Assembly (NCBI GenBank): GCA_035459025.1
Contig: DATHYT010000091.1
Span: 1 to 64,000, forward strand
DNA from: JAABQT01 sp035459025
GTDB lineage: Bacteria > Pseudomonadota > Gammaproteobacteria > Burkholderiales > SG8-39
DNA: 64,000 bases
Direction of reading: 5' to 3'
Made by a program: the position numbers and the translations under genes. The notes under the pieces are model-generated. The model was not told where the DNA came from, did no database searches, and saw only the letters and a list, made by a program, of their open reading frames with translations. Positions 50,761 to 59,377 of this stretch are shown in pieces. How positions within the stretch are numbered: position 1 is the first letter of the stretch; each line of letters opens with the position of its first letter.

Positions 50761-51784
50761 GGCGCGAAAGCGCCCAGGCCACGTGCTCGCGCACCAGGGC
50801 GGACGGGTGGTCCGAGCGAGCGCGCAGCGCGCCGAGCACTTCGGGCGTGGTCGGCGCGTTGCCCAGGCCCACGGCGAGGTTGCGCAGCCACCGTTCGTAG
50901 CCGATGCGCCGGATCGGCGAGCCCGCCATGCGCTCGTCGAACGCCTGCTCGCTCCAGGCGAAGAGTTCCACCAGCGACGCGCGATCGAGGCCGTTGCGCA
51001 CCGCGAAGTCCGGCTCCCGCGTCGGCTGCGCGAACGAATTCCATGGGCACACCGCCTGGCAATCGTCGCAGCCGTAGACGCGGTTGCCGATCAGCGGCCG
51101 AAACTCCTCCGGAATGCAGCCTTTCAGCTCGATGGTGAGGTACGAGATGCAGCGCCGCGCGTCGAGCTGGTAGGGCCCGGTGATCGCCTGCGTCGGGCAG
51201 ACGTCGATGCACTTCGTGCACGTGCCGCAATGCTCGCCCGCGGGGGCGTCCGCCGGCAGCGGCAGGCTCGTATACACCTCGCCCAGAAAGAACCACGATC
51301 CCGCTTCGCGCGACAGCAGAAGCGTGTGCTTGCCGCGCCAGCCGATGCCGGATTTTGCTGCGAGCGCCACCTCCATCACCGGCGCCGAGTCGGCGAACAC
51401 GCGATGCCCGAAAGGGCCAGCCTCCGCCTCGATGCGCTCGCACAGCTTCTGCAGCCGCCCGCGCAGCACCTTGTGGTAGTCGCGCCCGCGCGCATAGCGC
51501 GAGACGCAGGCACGCAGCGGGTCGTCGTCTTCCTCGTCCAGCGTCGCCGCATAGTCCATGCGGCAGCTGATGACGCGCACGGTGCCCGGCACCAGCTCCG
51601 CGGGCCGCGCGCGGAGCGCGCCGTGGCGCGCCATATAATCCATCTCGCCGTGCCAGCCCCTGCCGAGCCACTCGCCGAGGCGGTTTTCCGCGGCGGCGAG
51701 GTCGGTGTCCGCGATCCCCACCGCCTGAAAGCCGAGCTCCCCGCCCCACTGCTTGATTCGCGCCGCAAGCGCGCCGTAATCCAT
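50753..51784 (-). CDS. queG: Epoxyqueuosine reductase
   Basis: Last step of queuosine synthesis on tRNA: cobalamin and Fe-S dependent reduction of epoxyqueuosine. The 343-residue protein has two ferredoxin-type clusters (CGTCTKCIDVCPTQAITGP and CDDCQAVCPWN) and a HEAT-like C-terminal end (VLGALRARSDHPSALVREHV). The ATG at 51784 shares bases with the divergent tsaE ATG at 51783. A TAGACT box on the minus strand ends 8 nt upstream. Confidence 0.93.
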   Translation of the reverse strand: MDYGALAARIKQWGGELGFQAVGIADTDLAAAENRLGEWLGRGWHGEMDYMARHGALRARPAELVPGTVRVISCRMDYAATLDEEDDDPLRACVSRYARGRDYHKVLRGRLQKLCERIEAEAGPFGHRVFADSAPVMEVALAAKSGIGWRGKHTLLLSREAGSWFFLGEVYTSLPLPADAPAGEHCGTCTKCIDVCPTQAITGPYQLDARRCISYLTIELKGCIPEEFRPLIGNRVYGCDDCQAVCPWNSFAQPTREPDFAVRNGLDRASLVELFAWSEQAFDERMAGSPIRRIGYERWLRNLAVGLGNAPTTPEVLGALRARSDHPSALVREHVAWALSRHE

Positions 51785-52265
51785 GGGTCCCGAGTCTAGC
51801 CTCGAGCTCGCCGACGAAGCGGCGACGCTCGGCCTAGGCGCGGCGCTCGCCGCCGGCATCGCGCCGGGGCGCGTGCTGCACCTCTCGGGCGAGCTCGGAT
51901 CCGGCAAGACCACCCTCGTTCGGGGACTGTTGCGTGAACTGGGTCACAGCGGCCGGGTGAAAAGCCCCACCTACCCCCTGGTTGAACTTTACGTCGTTTC
52001 AAGATTAAACTTGTATCACTTTGATTTTTATCGTTTCAAAGATCGGAGCGAATGGCAGGATTCTGGCTTCAGGGACTACTTCAACGCGCAAGCCGCGTGC
52101 ATCGTCGAATGGCCGGAGCGGGCGGGCGGACTGCTGCCGCCCCCGGACCTCGCGGTGCGGCTGGAAATCGTCCCGGGCGCGCGCCGCGCCCGGCTGAGCG
52201 CGGGCACGCCGGCCGGCGCGGCCTGGCTGGCGCGCTTGCGGCCGCGCTCCTCCTCGGCTACCTAG
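51783..52265 (+). CDS. tsaE: tRNA threonylcarbamoyladenosine biosynthesis ATPase TsaE
   Basis: A 160-residue P-loop protein needed for the t6A modification of tRNAs reading ANN codons. It has LSGELGSGKTTLVRGLLREL, the SPTYPLVELY switch, YHFDFYRF and CIVEWPERAG. The segment coding for residues about 67-87 is strikingly AT-rich compared with everything around it, although the protein motif is conserved. The 3' 157 nt overlap the amiC frame. Confidence 0.92.
   Translation: MGPESSLELADEAATLGLGAALAAGIAPGRVLHLSGELGSGKTTLVRGLLRELGHSGRVKSPTYPLVELYVVSRLNLYHFDFYRFKDRSEWQDSGFRDYFNAQAACIVEWPERAGGLLPPPDLAVRLEIVPGARRARLSAGTPAGAAWLARLRPRSSSAT
51793..51798 (-). promoter_or_regulatory. -10-like element of queG
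   Basis: TAGACT on the minus strand, ending 8 nt before the queG ATG and lying inside the 5' end of tsaE. Confidence 0.35.
51983..52012 (+). promoter_or_regulatory. Possible internal promoter in the AT-rich part of tsaE
   Basis: TTGAAC (51983-51988), an 18-bp spacer and TAAACT (52007-52012) lie in an AT-rich patch and would start transcription near 52020, about 90 nt upstream of the amiC ATG. Any AT-rich patch in such GC-rich DNA can look like this, so the call is weak. Confidence 0.25.
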
Positions 52266-53419
52266 CCGCCGCCCAGGCGCAGGTCATCGCCACGCGCATC
52301 TGGCCGGCGCGCGACTACACCCGCGTCACCTTCGAGTCGCGTCAGGCGCTCGACTACAGCATGTTCGCGCTGAAGGACCCCCAACGCCTGGTGCTCGATC
52401 TCAACGCCGAGGACGCGGACGGCCTGATCGCCGCGCTGCAGTCCAAGGTCGCCGCCGAGGATCCCTACGTCGCGGTGCTGCGCGTGGGCGCCAACCGCCC
52501 GGGCGTGACGCGCGTGGTGCTTGACCTCAAGGCGGAAGTGCGGCCGCAGGTGTTTGCGCTGAAGCCCATCGCCGAATACGGCCACCGCCTGGTGCTCGAC
52601 CTTTATCCGCTGGTGCCGCCCGATCCGCTGGCGGCGCTCCTGGAGCTGAACGGGCAGCTCGCCGTGCCCGGGGCGCGCGGCGGCGACACCACGCCGCGCT
52701 CGGTGGTGCGCCTCGCTACCGTAGTGGTGGATGCCGGGCATGGCGGCGAGGATCCGGGCGCGCGCGGGCGCCGCGGCGCGAAGGAAAAGGACATCACGCT
52801 GCTCATCGCCAGGCGCCTGAAGGCGCTGATCGACGCCGAGCCCGGCATGCGCGCCGTGCTGACGCGCGACGGCGACTATTACCTGTCGCTGCAGGCGCGT
52901 GTGGAGAAGGCGCGAGCGGTGAAAGCGGATCTCTTGGTGTCGGTGCACGCCGATGCCTTCACCCGCCCGCACGCGCGCGGGTCTTCCGTGTTCACGCTGT
53001 CGCAGCGGCCGACCTCGGCGGCCGCGGCGTGGCTGGCCAAGCAGGAGAACGACTCCGACCTGATCGGCGGCGTCGGCCTGGACGCGCGCGACCCCTACCT
53101 CAAGCAGGTGCTCGTGGACCTGTCGCAGACCGCGACCAACGATCACAGCATGAAGCTCGCCGGCGCGGTGCTCTCGGAGCTCGGCCAGATCAACACGCTG
53201 CACAAGGCGCAGGTCGAGCGCGCCGGCTTCGCCGTGCTCAAGGCCCCCGACGTGCCCTCGATCCTGGTCGAGACCGCGTTCATCTCCAATCCGCAGGAGG
53301 AGCGCCGGCTGCAGGACGAGCGCTACCAGGACAAGATGGCGCGCGCCATGCTGGCGGGGATCAAGCGCTACTTCAGCCTGCACCCGCCGCGCCCGCAGGG
53401 TCCGCTGGCGCAGAAATGA
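52109..53419 (+). CDS. amiC: N-acetylmuramoyl-L-alanine amidase, AmiC type
   Basis: Periplasmic enzyme that splits septal peptidoglycan. About 436 residues: a signal region with a twin arginine (GRRGLAGALAAALLLGYLA), as in the Tat-exported AmiC of E. coli; an AMIN domain (IWPARDYTRVTFESRQALDY); and an Amidase_3 domain with zinc ligands in VVVDAGHGGEDPGARG, SVHADAF and the catalytic Glu in ILVETAFISN. The start is uncertain: ATG 52109 and ATG 52052 both lie deep inside tsaE, and no ATG, GTG or TTG lies between the tsaE 3' end and the hydrophobic core. Confidence 0.88.
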   Translation: MAGAGGRTAAAPGPRGAAGNRPGRAPRPAERGHAGRRGLAGALAAALLLGYLAAAQAQVIATRIWPARDYTRVTFESRQALDYSMFALKDPQRLVLDLNAEDADGLIAALQSKVAAEDPYVAVLRVGANRPGVTRVVLDLKAEVRPQVFALKPIAEYGHRLVLDLYPLVPPDPLAALLELNGQLAVPGARGGDTTPRSVVRLATVVVDAGHGGEDPGARGRRGAKEKDITLLIARRLKALIDAEPGMRAVLTRDGDYYLSLQARVEKARAVKADLLVSVHADAFTRPHARGSSVFTLSQRPTSAAAAWLAKQENDSDLIGGVGLDARDPYLKQVLVDLSQTATNDHSMKLAGAVLSELGQINTLHKAQVERAGFAVLKAPDVPSILVETAFISNPQEERRLQDERYQDKMARAMLAGIKRYFSLHPPRPQGPLAQK

Positions 53420-53420
53420 G

Positions 53421-54068
<648 letters not shown>

Positions 54069-54092
54069 GACCCGATTCTATATACTCCCCGC
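54069..54092. promoter_or_regulatory. Symmetric divergent promoter of dedA and mutL
   Basis: The 24-bp gap divides into four sixes: 6 nt, TAGAAT read on the minus strand (54080-54075), TATACT on the plus strand (54081-54086), 6 nt. Each -10-like box is exactly 6 nt from its start codon, so both messages should be leaderless. Confidence 0.5.
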
Positions 54093-55796
54093 ATGAGCGC
54101 TATCCGCGTCATGCCCGAGCTGCTCGTCAGCCAGATCGCGGCCGGCGAAGTGGTCGAGCGGCCGGCCTCGGTGCTGAAGGAGCTGCTCGAGAACGGCCTC
54201 GACGCCGGCGCGACCGAGCTGCAGGTGACGCTGGATGCCGGCGGCGCGAAGCGCGTGCAGGTCGACGACGACGGGGCCGGCATCGCCCAGGACGACCTCG
54301 CGCTGGCGCTCGCGCGCCACGCCACCAGCAAGATCGGCTCGCTCGACGACCTCGAGTCGGTCGGCACGCTCGGCTTTCGTGGCGAGGCGCTGGCATCCAT
54401 CGCCGCCGTGGCGCGCGTGGAAATCGTCTCGCGCGCAAGGGGGGCGGCGCATGCATGGTCGGTCGCGGCTGAGGGCGGGGCGCCGGCTGCGCCACGCCCC
54501 GCAGCGCGCGCGCCGGGCACCACTGTCTGCGTCGGCGACCTGTACTTCAACACCCCGGCACGGCGCAAGTTCCTGCGCACCGAGGCCACCGAGTTCGGCC
54601 ACTGCGACGACGTGTTCCGGCGCATCGCGCTCGCGCGGCCGGATCTCGCCTTCACGCTGCGGCACAACGGTCGCGTTTCCCTGCACTTGAGGCCGCAGGA
54701 TCTGCCGGCGCGCGCCGCCGCGCTGCTCGGCGCGGAGTTCGCCGCGGCCGCGGTGCCCGTCGACGCGCAGGCCGGCGCGCTGCGCCTGCACGGCCTGGCG
54801 GGGACGCCGCAGTCGGCGCGCAGCCGCGCCGACGCGCAGTATTTCTTCGTCAATGGGCGCTACGTGCGCGACCGCCTGCTCGTGCACGCGGTGCGCGAAG
54901 CCTACCGCGACACGCTGCACGGCGAGCGCCAGCCGGCGTTCGTGCTCGCGCTCGAGCTCGATCCGCGCGGCGTCGACGTCAACGTGCATCCGGCAAAGAC
55001 CGAGGTGCGCTTTCGCGACTCGCGTGGCGTGCACCAGTTCGTTCTGCACGCGCTGCAGCGCGCGCTCGCGCCGTCGGCCTCCGATGCGCCCGTGAGCTAC
55101 GCCAGCGTCTCGGCGCCGGGCCCCGCGATCCAGGCGGCGCTCGCGATGCGCGAGCCGACGCCGGGCTACCGGCCGGCGCCGGCGGCTTCGCCCCTGCCCG
55201 CCGCGCAGAAGGCGCCACCGCTCGGCTATGCGCTCGCGCAACTGCATGGCGTGTACATCCTGGCGCAGAACGAGGCCGGCCTCGTGCTGGTGGACATGCA
55301 CGCGGCGCACGAGCGCATCCTGATGGAGAAGATGAAGCTCGGGCTGGATGCGGGCGGCATCGAGCGCCAGAGCCTGCTGGTTCCCGCGGTGTTCCGCGCC
55401 GAAGCGCTCGACATCGCCACGGCGGAAGAGAACCGCGGCGCGCTGGAGACGCTGGGTCTGGAGCTCTCGGTGGCCGGGCCGAACGAGCTCGCGGTGCGCG
55501 CGGCGCCGGCGCTGCTCGCCGGCGGCGACGTGCCGGTGCTCGTGCGCTCGCTGCTCGCCGAGCTGCGCGAATTCGGCGCCGCGCAGGTGCTCGCCGCGCG
55601 CCAGAACGAGCTCCTCGCCACCATGGCCTGCCACGCCGCTGTGCGCGCCAACCGGCAGCTGTCGGTGCCGGAGATGAATGCCTTGCTGCGCGAGATGGAG
55701 CAAACCGAGCGCTCGGGCAGCTGCAACCACGGCCGCCCGACGTGGTACCAGCTGACGCTGGGCGACCTCGACAAGCTGTTCCTGCGCGGGCGATGA
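54093..55796 (+). CDS. mutL: DNA mismatch repair protein MutL
   Basis: A 567-residue MutL. The N-terminal GHKL ATPase shows ENGLDAGATELQV, DDDGAGIAQDDL and GTLGFRGEALASI. The C-terminal domain keeps VLVDMHAAHERILMEKM, which fits the DxHA(x)2E(x)4E metal site of endonuclease-type MutL, and CHAAVRANRQLS with SGSCNHGRPTWYQ near the end. E. coli MutL lacks these, so this one may nick DNA itself. ATGA overlap with the next gene. Confidence 0.95.
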   Translation: MSAIRVMPELLVSQIAAGEVVERPASVLKELLENGLDAGATELQVTLDAGGAKRVQVDDDGAGIAQDDLALALARHATSKIGSLDDLESVGTLGFRGEALASIAAVARVEIVSRARGAAHAWSVAAEGGAPAAPRPAARAPGTTVCVGDLYFNTPARRKFLRTEATEFGHCDDVFRRIALARPDLAFTLRHNGRVSLHLRPQDLPARAAALLGAEFAAAAVPVDAQAGALRLHGLAGTPQSARSRADAQYFFVNGRYVRDRLLVHAVREAYRDTLHGERQPAFVLALELDPRGVDVNVHPAKTEVRFRDSRGVHQFVLHALQRALAPSASDAPVSYASVSAPGPAIQAALAMREPTPGYRPAPAASPLPAAQKAPPLGYALAQLHGVYILAQNEAGLVLVDMHAAHERILMEKMKLGLDAGGIERQSLLVPAVFRAEALDIATAEENRGALETLGLELSVAGPNELAVRAAPALLAGGDVPVLVRSLLAELREFGAAQVLAARQNELLATMACHAAVRANRQLSVPEMNALLREMEQTERSGSCNHGRPTWYQLTLGDLDKLFLRGR

Positions 55797-56539
55797 GCGG
55801 CGTGCTGATGATCACGGGCGGCGGCCGCGGCATTGGCGCCGCCACTGCCCGGCTCGCAGCGCAGCGCGGCTACGCAGTGTGCATCAACTACCTGCGCGAC
55901 CGCGACGCGGCCGAGGCCCTCACGCAGGAGATCGCCGGCGGCGACGGCCGGGCGATCGCGGTTGCCGGCGACGTCGCTCTCGAAAAGGACGTCCTGCACC
56001 TGTTCCAGGAGTGCGATCGCTCGCTCGGGCCGCTCACCGCCCTCGTCAACAACGCCGGCATCGTGGATCGGCAGTCGCGCGTGGAAGAGATGGACGCCGC
56101 GCGCCTGCAGCGCATGTTCTCCATCAACGTCGTCGGCGCGTTCCTGTGCGCGCGCGAGGCGATCCGGCGCATGTCCACGCGGCACGGCGGCAAGGGCGGC
56201 GCCATCGTCAACGTCTCCTCGGCCGCGGCGCGCCTGGGCTCGCCGGGCGAGTACGTGGACTACGCGGCGTCCAAAGGCGCGATCGACACCATGACGCTGG
56301 GCCTCGCCAAGGAGCTCGCGGCGGATGGCATCCGGGTCAATGCCGTGCGCCCGGGCTTCGTGCACACCGACATCCACGCCTCCGGTGGCCAGCCGAACCG
56401 CATCGAGCGCTTGCGCGACGGTATCCCGATGAAGCGCGGTGGACAGCCGGATGAGGTCGCGCGCGCCGTGCTGTGGCTGCTGTCGGACGAGGCGTCCTAC
56501 GCAACGGGCGCGATCCTGGACGTCAGCGGCGGGCGCTAG
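55793..56539 (+). CDS. SDR family oxidoreductase
   Basis: A 248-residue short-chain dehydrogenase/reductase. It has the nucleotide-binding MITGGGRGIGAATARLAAQ, LVNNAGIVD, the catalytic Ser in IVNVSSAAARLGS and the YAASKGA motif (Tyr-x3-Lys), plus the C-terminal YATGAILDVSGGR. Similar to FabG/glucose dehydrogenase-like members; the substrate cannot be assigned. It is inserted between mutL and miaA, which are adjacent in many proteobacteria. Confidence 0.88.
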   Translation: MSGVLMITGGGRGIGAATARLAAQRGYAVCINYLRDRDAAEALTQEIAGGDGRAIAVAGDVALEKDVLHLFQECDRSLGPLTALVNNAGIVDRQSRVEEMDAARLQRMFSINVVGAFLCAREAIRRMSTRHGGKGGAIVNVSSAAARLGSPGEYVDYAASKGAIDTMTLGLAKELAADGIRVNAVRPGFVHTDIHASGGQPNRIERLRDGIPMKRGGQPDEVARAVLWLLSDEASYATGAILDVSGGR

Positions 56540-56551
56540 AAGTCGCGCGCC

Positions 56552-57436
56552 GTGACCCGGACCGCGTACGCGCTGCTCGGCCCCACCGCCAGCGGCAAGT
56601 CACGCCTGGCGCTCGAGCTCGCTGCGCGCCATCCGGTCGAGATCGTGAGCCTCGATTCGGCCCAGGTGTACCGCGGCATGGACATCGGCACGGCGAAACC
56701 GTCGGCGGAAGAGCGCGCCCGTGTGCGGCACCACTTGGTGGATCTCATTGACCCGACGGAGCGGTATTCCGCGGGCCGGTTTCGCGCCGACTGCGTCGGC
56801 ACGATCGAGGAAATTTTCGATCGCGGCAGGATCCCGCTGCTCGTGGGGGGCACGATGCTCTACTACAAGGCTCTGGCGCACGGGATCGATGCCCTGCCCG
56901 CGGCCGAGCCGGGCCTGCGCCTGGAGATCGACCAGCGCGCCGCGCGCCACGGCTGGCCTGCCCTGCACGCCGAGCTCGCCCGGATCGACCCCGCCACCGC
57001 AGCGCGCGTTTCGCCCAACGACGCGCAGCGCATCCAGCGCGCGCTGGAGGTCTGGGAGCTGACGCGCCGGCCGCTGTCGGCGCTGCAGACGGCGGCAGCG
57101 CCGGCGCTGCCCTTTCGGTTGCGCGCCTACGCGCTGGTGCCGGAGAGCCGCGGCGAGTTGCACCGGCGCATCGCCGAGCGCTTCGATCGCATGCTCGCCG
57201 CCGGGTTGGTGGAGGAGGTCGCGAACCTGCGTCGGCGCCACACACTGCATGGCGGCCTGCCGAGCATGCGCTGCGTCGGCTATCGCCAGGTCTGGAACTA
57301 CCTCGAGGGCGAGTACGACCGCGAGGTGCTGCGCGACAGGGGCATCGCGGCGACACGCCAGCTCGCCAAGCGCCAGCTCACCTGGCTGCGCGGCCTGCCA
57401 GGGATCGAGCCCGCGTCGGCGCTGACTCTAGAATGA
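56552..57436 (+). CDS. miaA: tRNA dimethylallyltransferase
   Basis: Transfers a dimethylallyl group to A37 of tRNAs reading UNN codons. The 294-residue protein has P-loop LLGPTASGKSRLALELA, DSAQVYRGMDIGTAKP, LVGGTMLYYKALAHGIDALP and the terminal RQLAKRQLTWLRGLPG. GTG start, 12 nt after the SDR stop. Its prenyl substrate comes from the pathway of dxs, ispH and ispA. Confidence 0.95.
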   Translation: MTRTAYALLGPTASGKSRLALELAARHPVEIVSLDSAQVYRGMDIGTAKPSAEERARVRHHLVDLIDPTERYSAGRFRADCVGTIEEIFDRGRIPLLVGGTMLYYKALAHGIDALPAAEPGLRLEIDQRAARHGWPALHAELARIDPATAARVSPNDAQRIQRALEVWELTRRPLSALQTAAAPALPFRLRAYALVPESRGELHRRIAERFDRMLAAGLVEEVANLRRRHTLHGGLPSMRCVGYRQVWNYLEGEYDREVLRDRGIAATRQLAKRQLTWLRGLPGIEPASALTLE

Positions 57437-57456
57437 GCGCATCGCACGGAGGCGGC

Positions 57457-58361
<905 letters not shown>

Positions 58362-58365
<4 letters not shown>

Positions 58366-58838
58366 TCGTCCTCGTGATGGGCGTGTCGGGCTCGGGCAAG
58401 AGCACCGTCGGCGCGCTGCTCGCCGAGCGCCTGGGCTGGGAGTTCCTTGACGCAGACGATTTCCACCCGCCCGCGAACGTGGAGAAAATGGCTGCGGGGA
58501 AGCCGCTCGAGGACGCCGACCGCTGGCCGTGGCTCGAGCGGCTGAACCGGGAGCTGCGCCGGCGCAGGAACGCGGTGCTCGCGTGCTCCGCGCTCAAGGC
58601 CGCCTACCGCCAGGTCCTGTGCAGGGACGTCGATTGCTGCACCGTCCACCTGCGCGGCGGCTTCGACCTCCTGCGCTCGCGCCTCGAAGGGCGCAAGCAC
58701 CGCTACATGCCGGCGTCGCTTCTCGAGAGCCAGTTCGCCGCCCTCGAGCCACCGGCCGGCGCCATCGACATCGACGTCGCGCAGCCGGTGGACGCGTGCT
58801 TGGCGGCGATATTCTCTCAGCTGCCGATGTGCACCTGA
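58362..58838 (+). CDS. gntK: Gluconokinase
   Basis: Phosphorylates gluconate to 6-phosphogluconate, feeding the dehydrogenase encoded just upstream. The 158-residue protein has P-loop GVSGSGKSTVGALLA, FLDADDFHPPANVEKMAAG, and CSALKAAYRQVL, and the late RKHRYMPASLLESQFAALE. GTG start at the gnd stop. Gluconate uptake genes are not in view. Confidence 0.93.
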
Positions 58839-59281
58839 TACTTGGCGCCGTTTGACAGCGCGCAGGTACCGGCGCCCTGGCGCGGCGAGTTCATCTGGTA
58901 CTCGCAGCTCATGAACATGCCGGTCGGGCCGTAGGCGCTCGCCACGCCCTTGCGCGCGTCGCCGTCGACGCGCGTCGCCTCGCCGGAGAGCGTCTCGCCT
59001 TGATAGTTGAGCTGGAAGCGCCCTTTGCCCGTCATCATGTTGACCACCGTGCCGGTGAGTACGCCGGTGCGAGTGGCTTCCTCGTTCGCCGGATATAGGC
59101 GCACGGGAAGCGACACCGGCAGCGCGGGGCCGGCCCCCTGCGGCACGGGCCCGCCCGCGGCCGGTCCGCCGGGATGGCCCGGCACGACGTGCCAGAGCTG
59201 CCCGTCCGGCCCGGGCACCACGTAGCAGCCGGCCAGCGCCGCCGAAGCGAGCGCCGCGATTGCGATCCTGGAACCTTTCAT
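58817..59281 (-). CDS. Hypothetical lipoprotein
   Basis: A 154-residue protein with a lipoprotein signal peptide: MKGSRIAIAALASAALAGC, where the lipobox ALAGC puts the acylated Cys at residue 19. A Gly/Pro-rich linker follows and then a beta-rich domain with RTGVLTGTVVNMMTGKGRF. Start ATG 59281 has GGAGG 4 nt upstream. No family that I can name. The promoter region carries three 11-bp direct repeats shared with the neighbouring regulator genes, so it is probably under their control. The 3' end overlaps gntK by 22 bp. Confidence 0.72.
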   Translation of the reverse strand: MKGSRIAIAALASAALAGCYVVPGPDGQLWHVVPGHPGGPAAGGPVPQGAGPALPVSLPVRLYPANEEATRTGVLTGTVVNMMTGKGRFQLNYQGETLSGEATRVDGDARKGVASAYGPTGMFMSCEYQMNSPRQGAGTCALSNGAKYQVHIGS

Positions 59282-59336
59282 GATCCCTCCGTCTGGTGCG
59301 CAGGCAAGCGCCTGCGTGACCATGATGGGCGCAGAC

Positions 59337-59377
59337 CAGATACGCGCGGGTTACCGCTCGGTTACCGATCGCTCACA
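59337..59377 (-). promoter_or_regulatory. Candidate lipoprotein promoter with three 11-bp direct repeats (site A)
   Basis: On the plus strand GGTTACC (59349), GGTTACC (59360) and GCTCACA (59371) recur with an exact 11-bp period. Read on the transcribed strand, the last copy is followed after 6 nt by TATCTG (59342-59337), a -10-like element about 55 nt before the lipoprotein ATG. The outermost repeat overlaps the stop codon of the large regulator gene. Confidence 0.55.
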
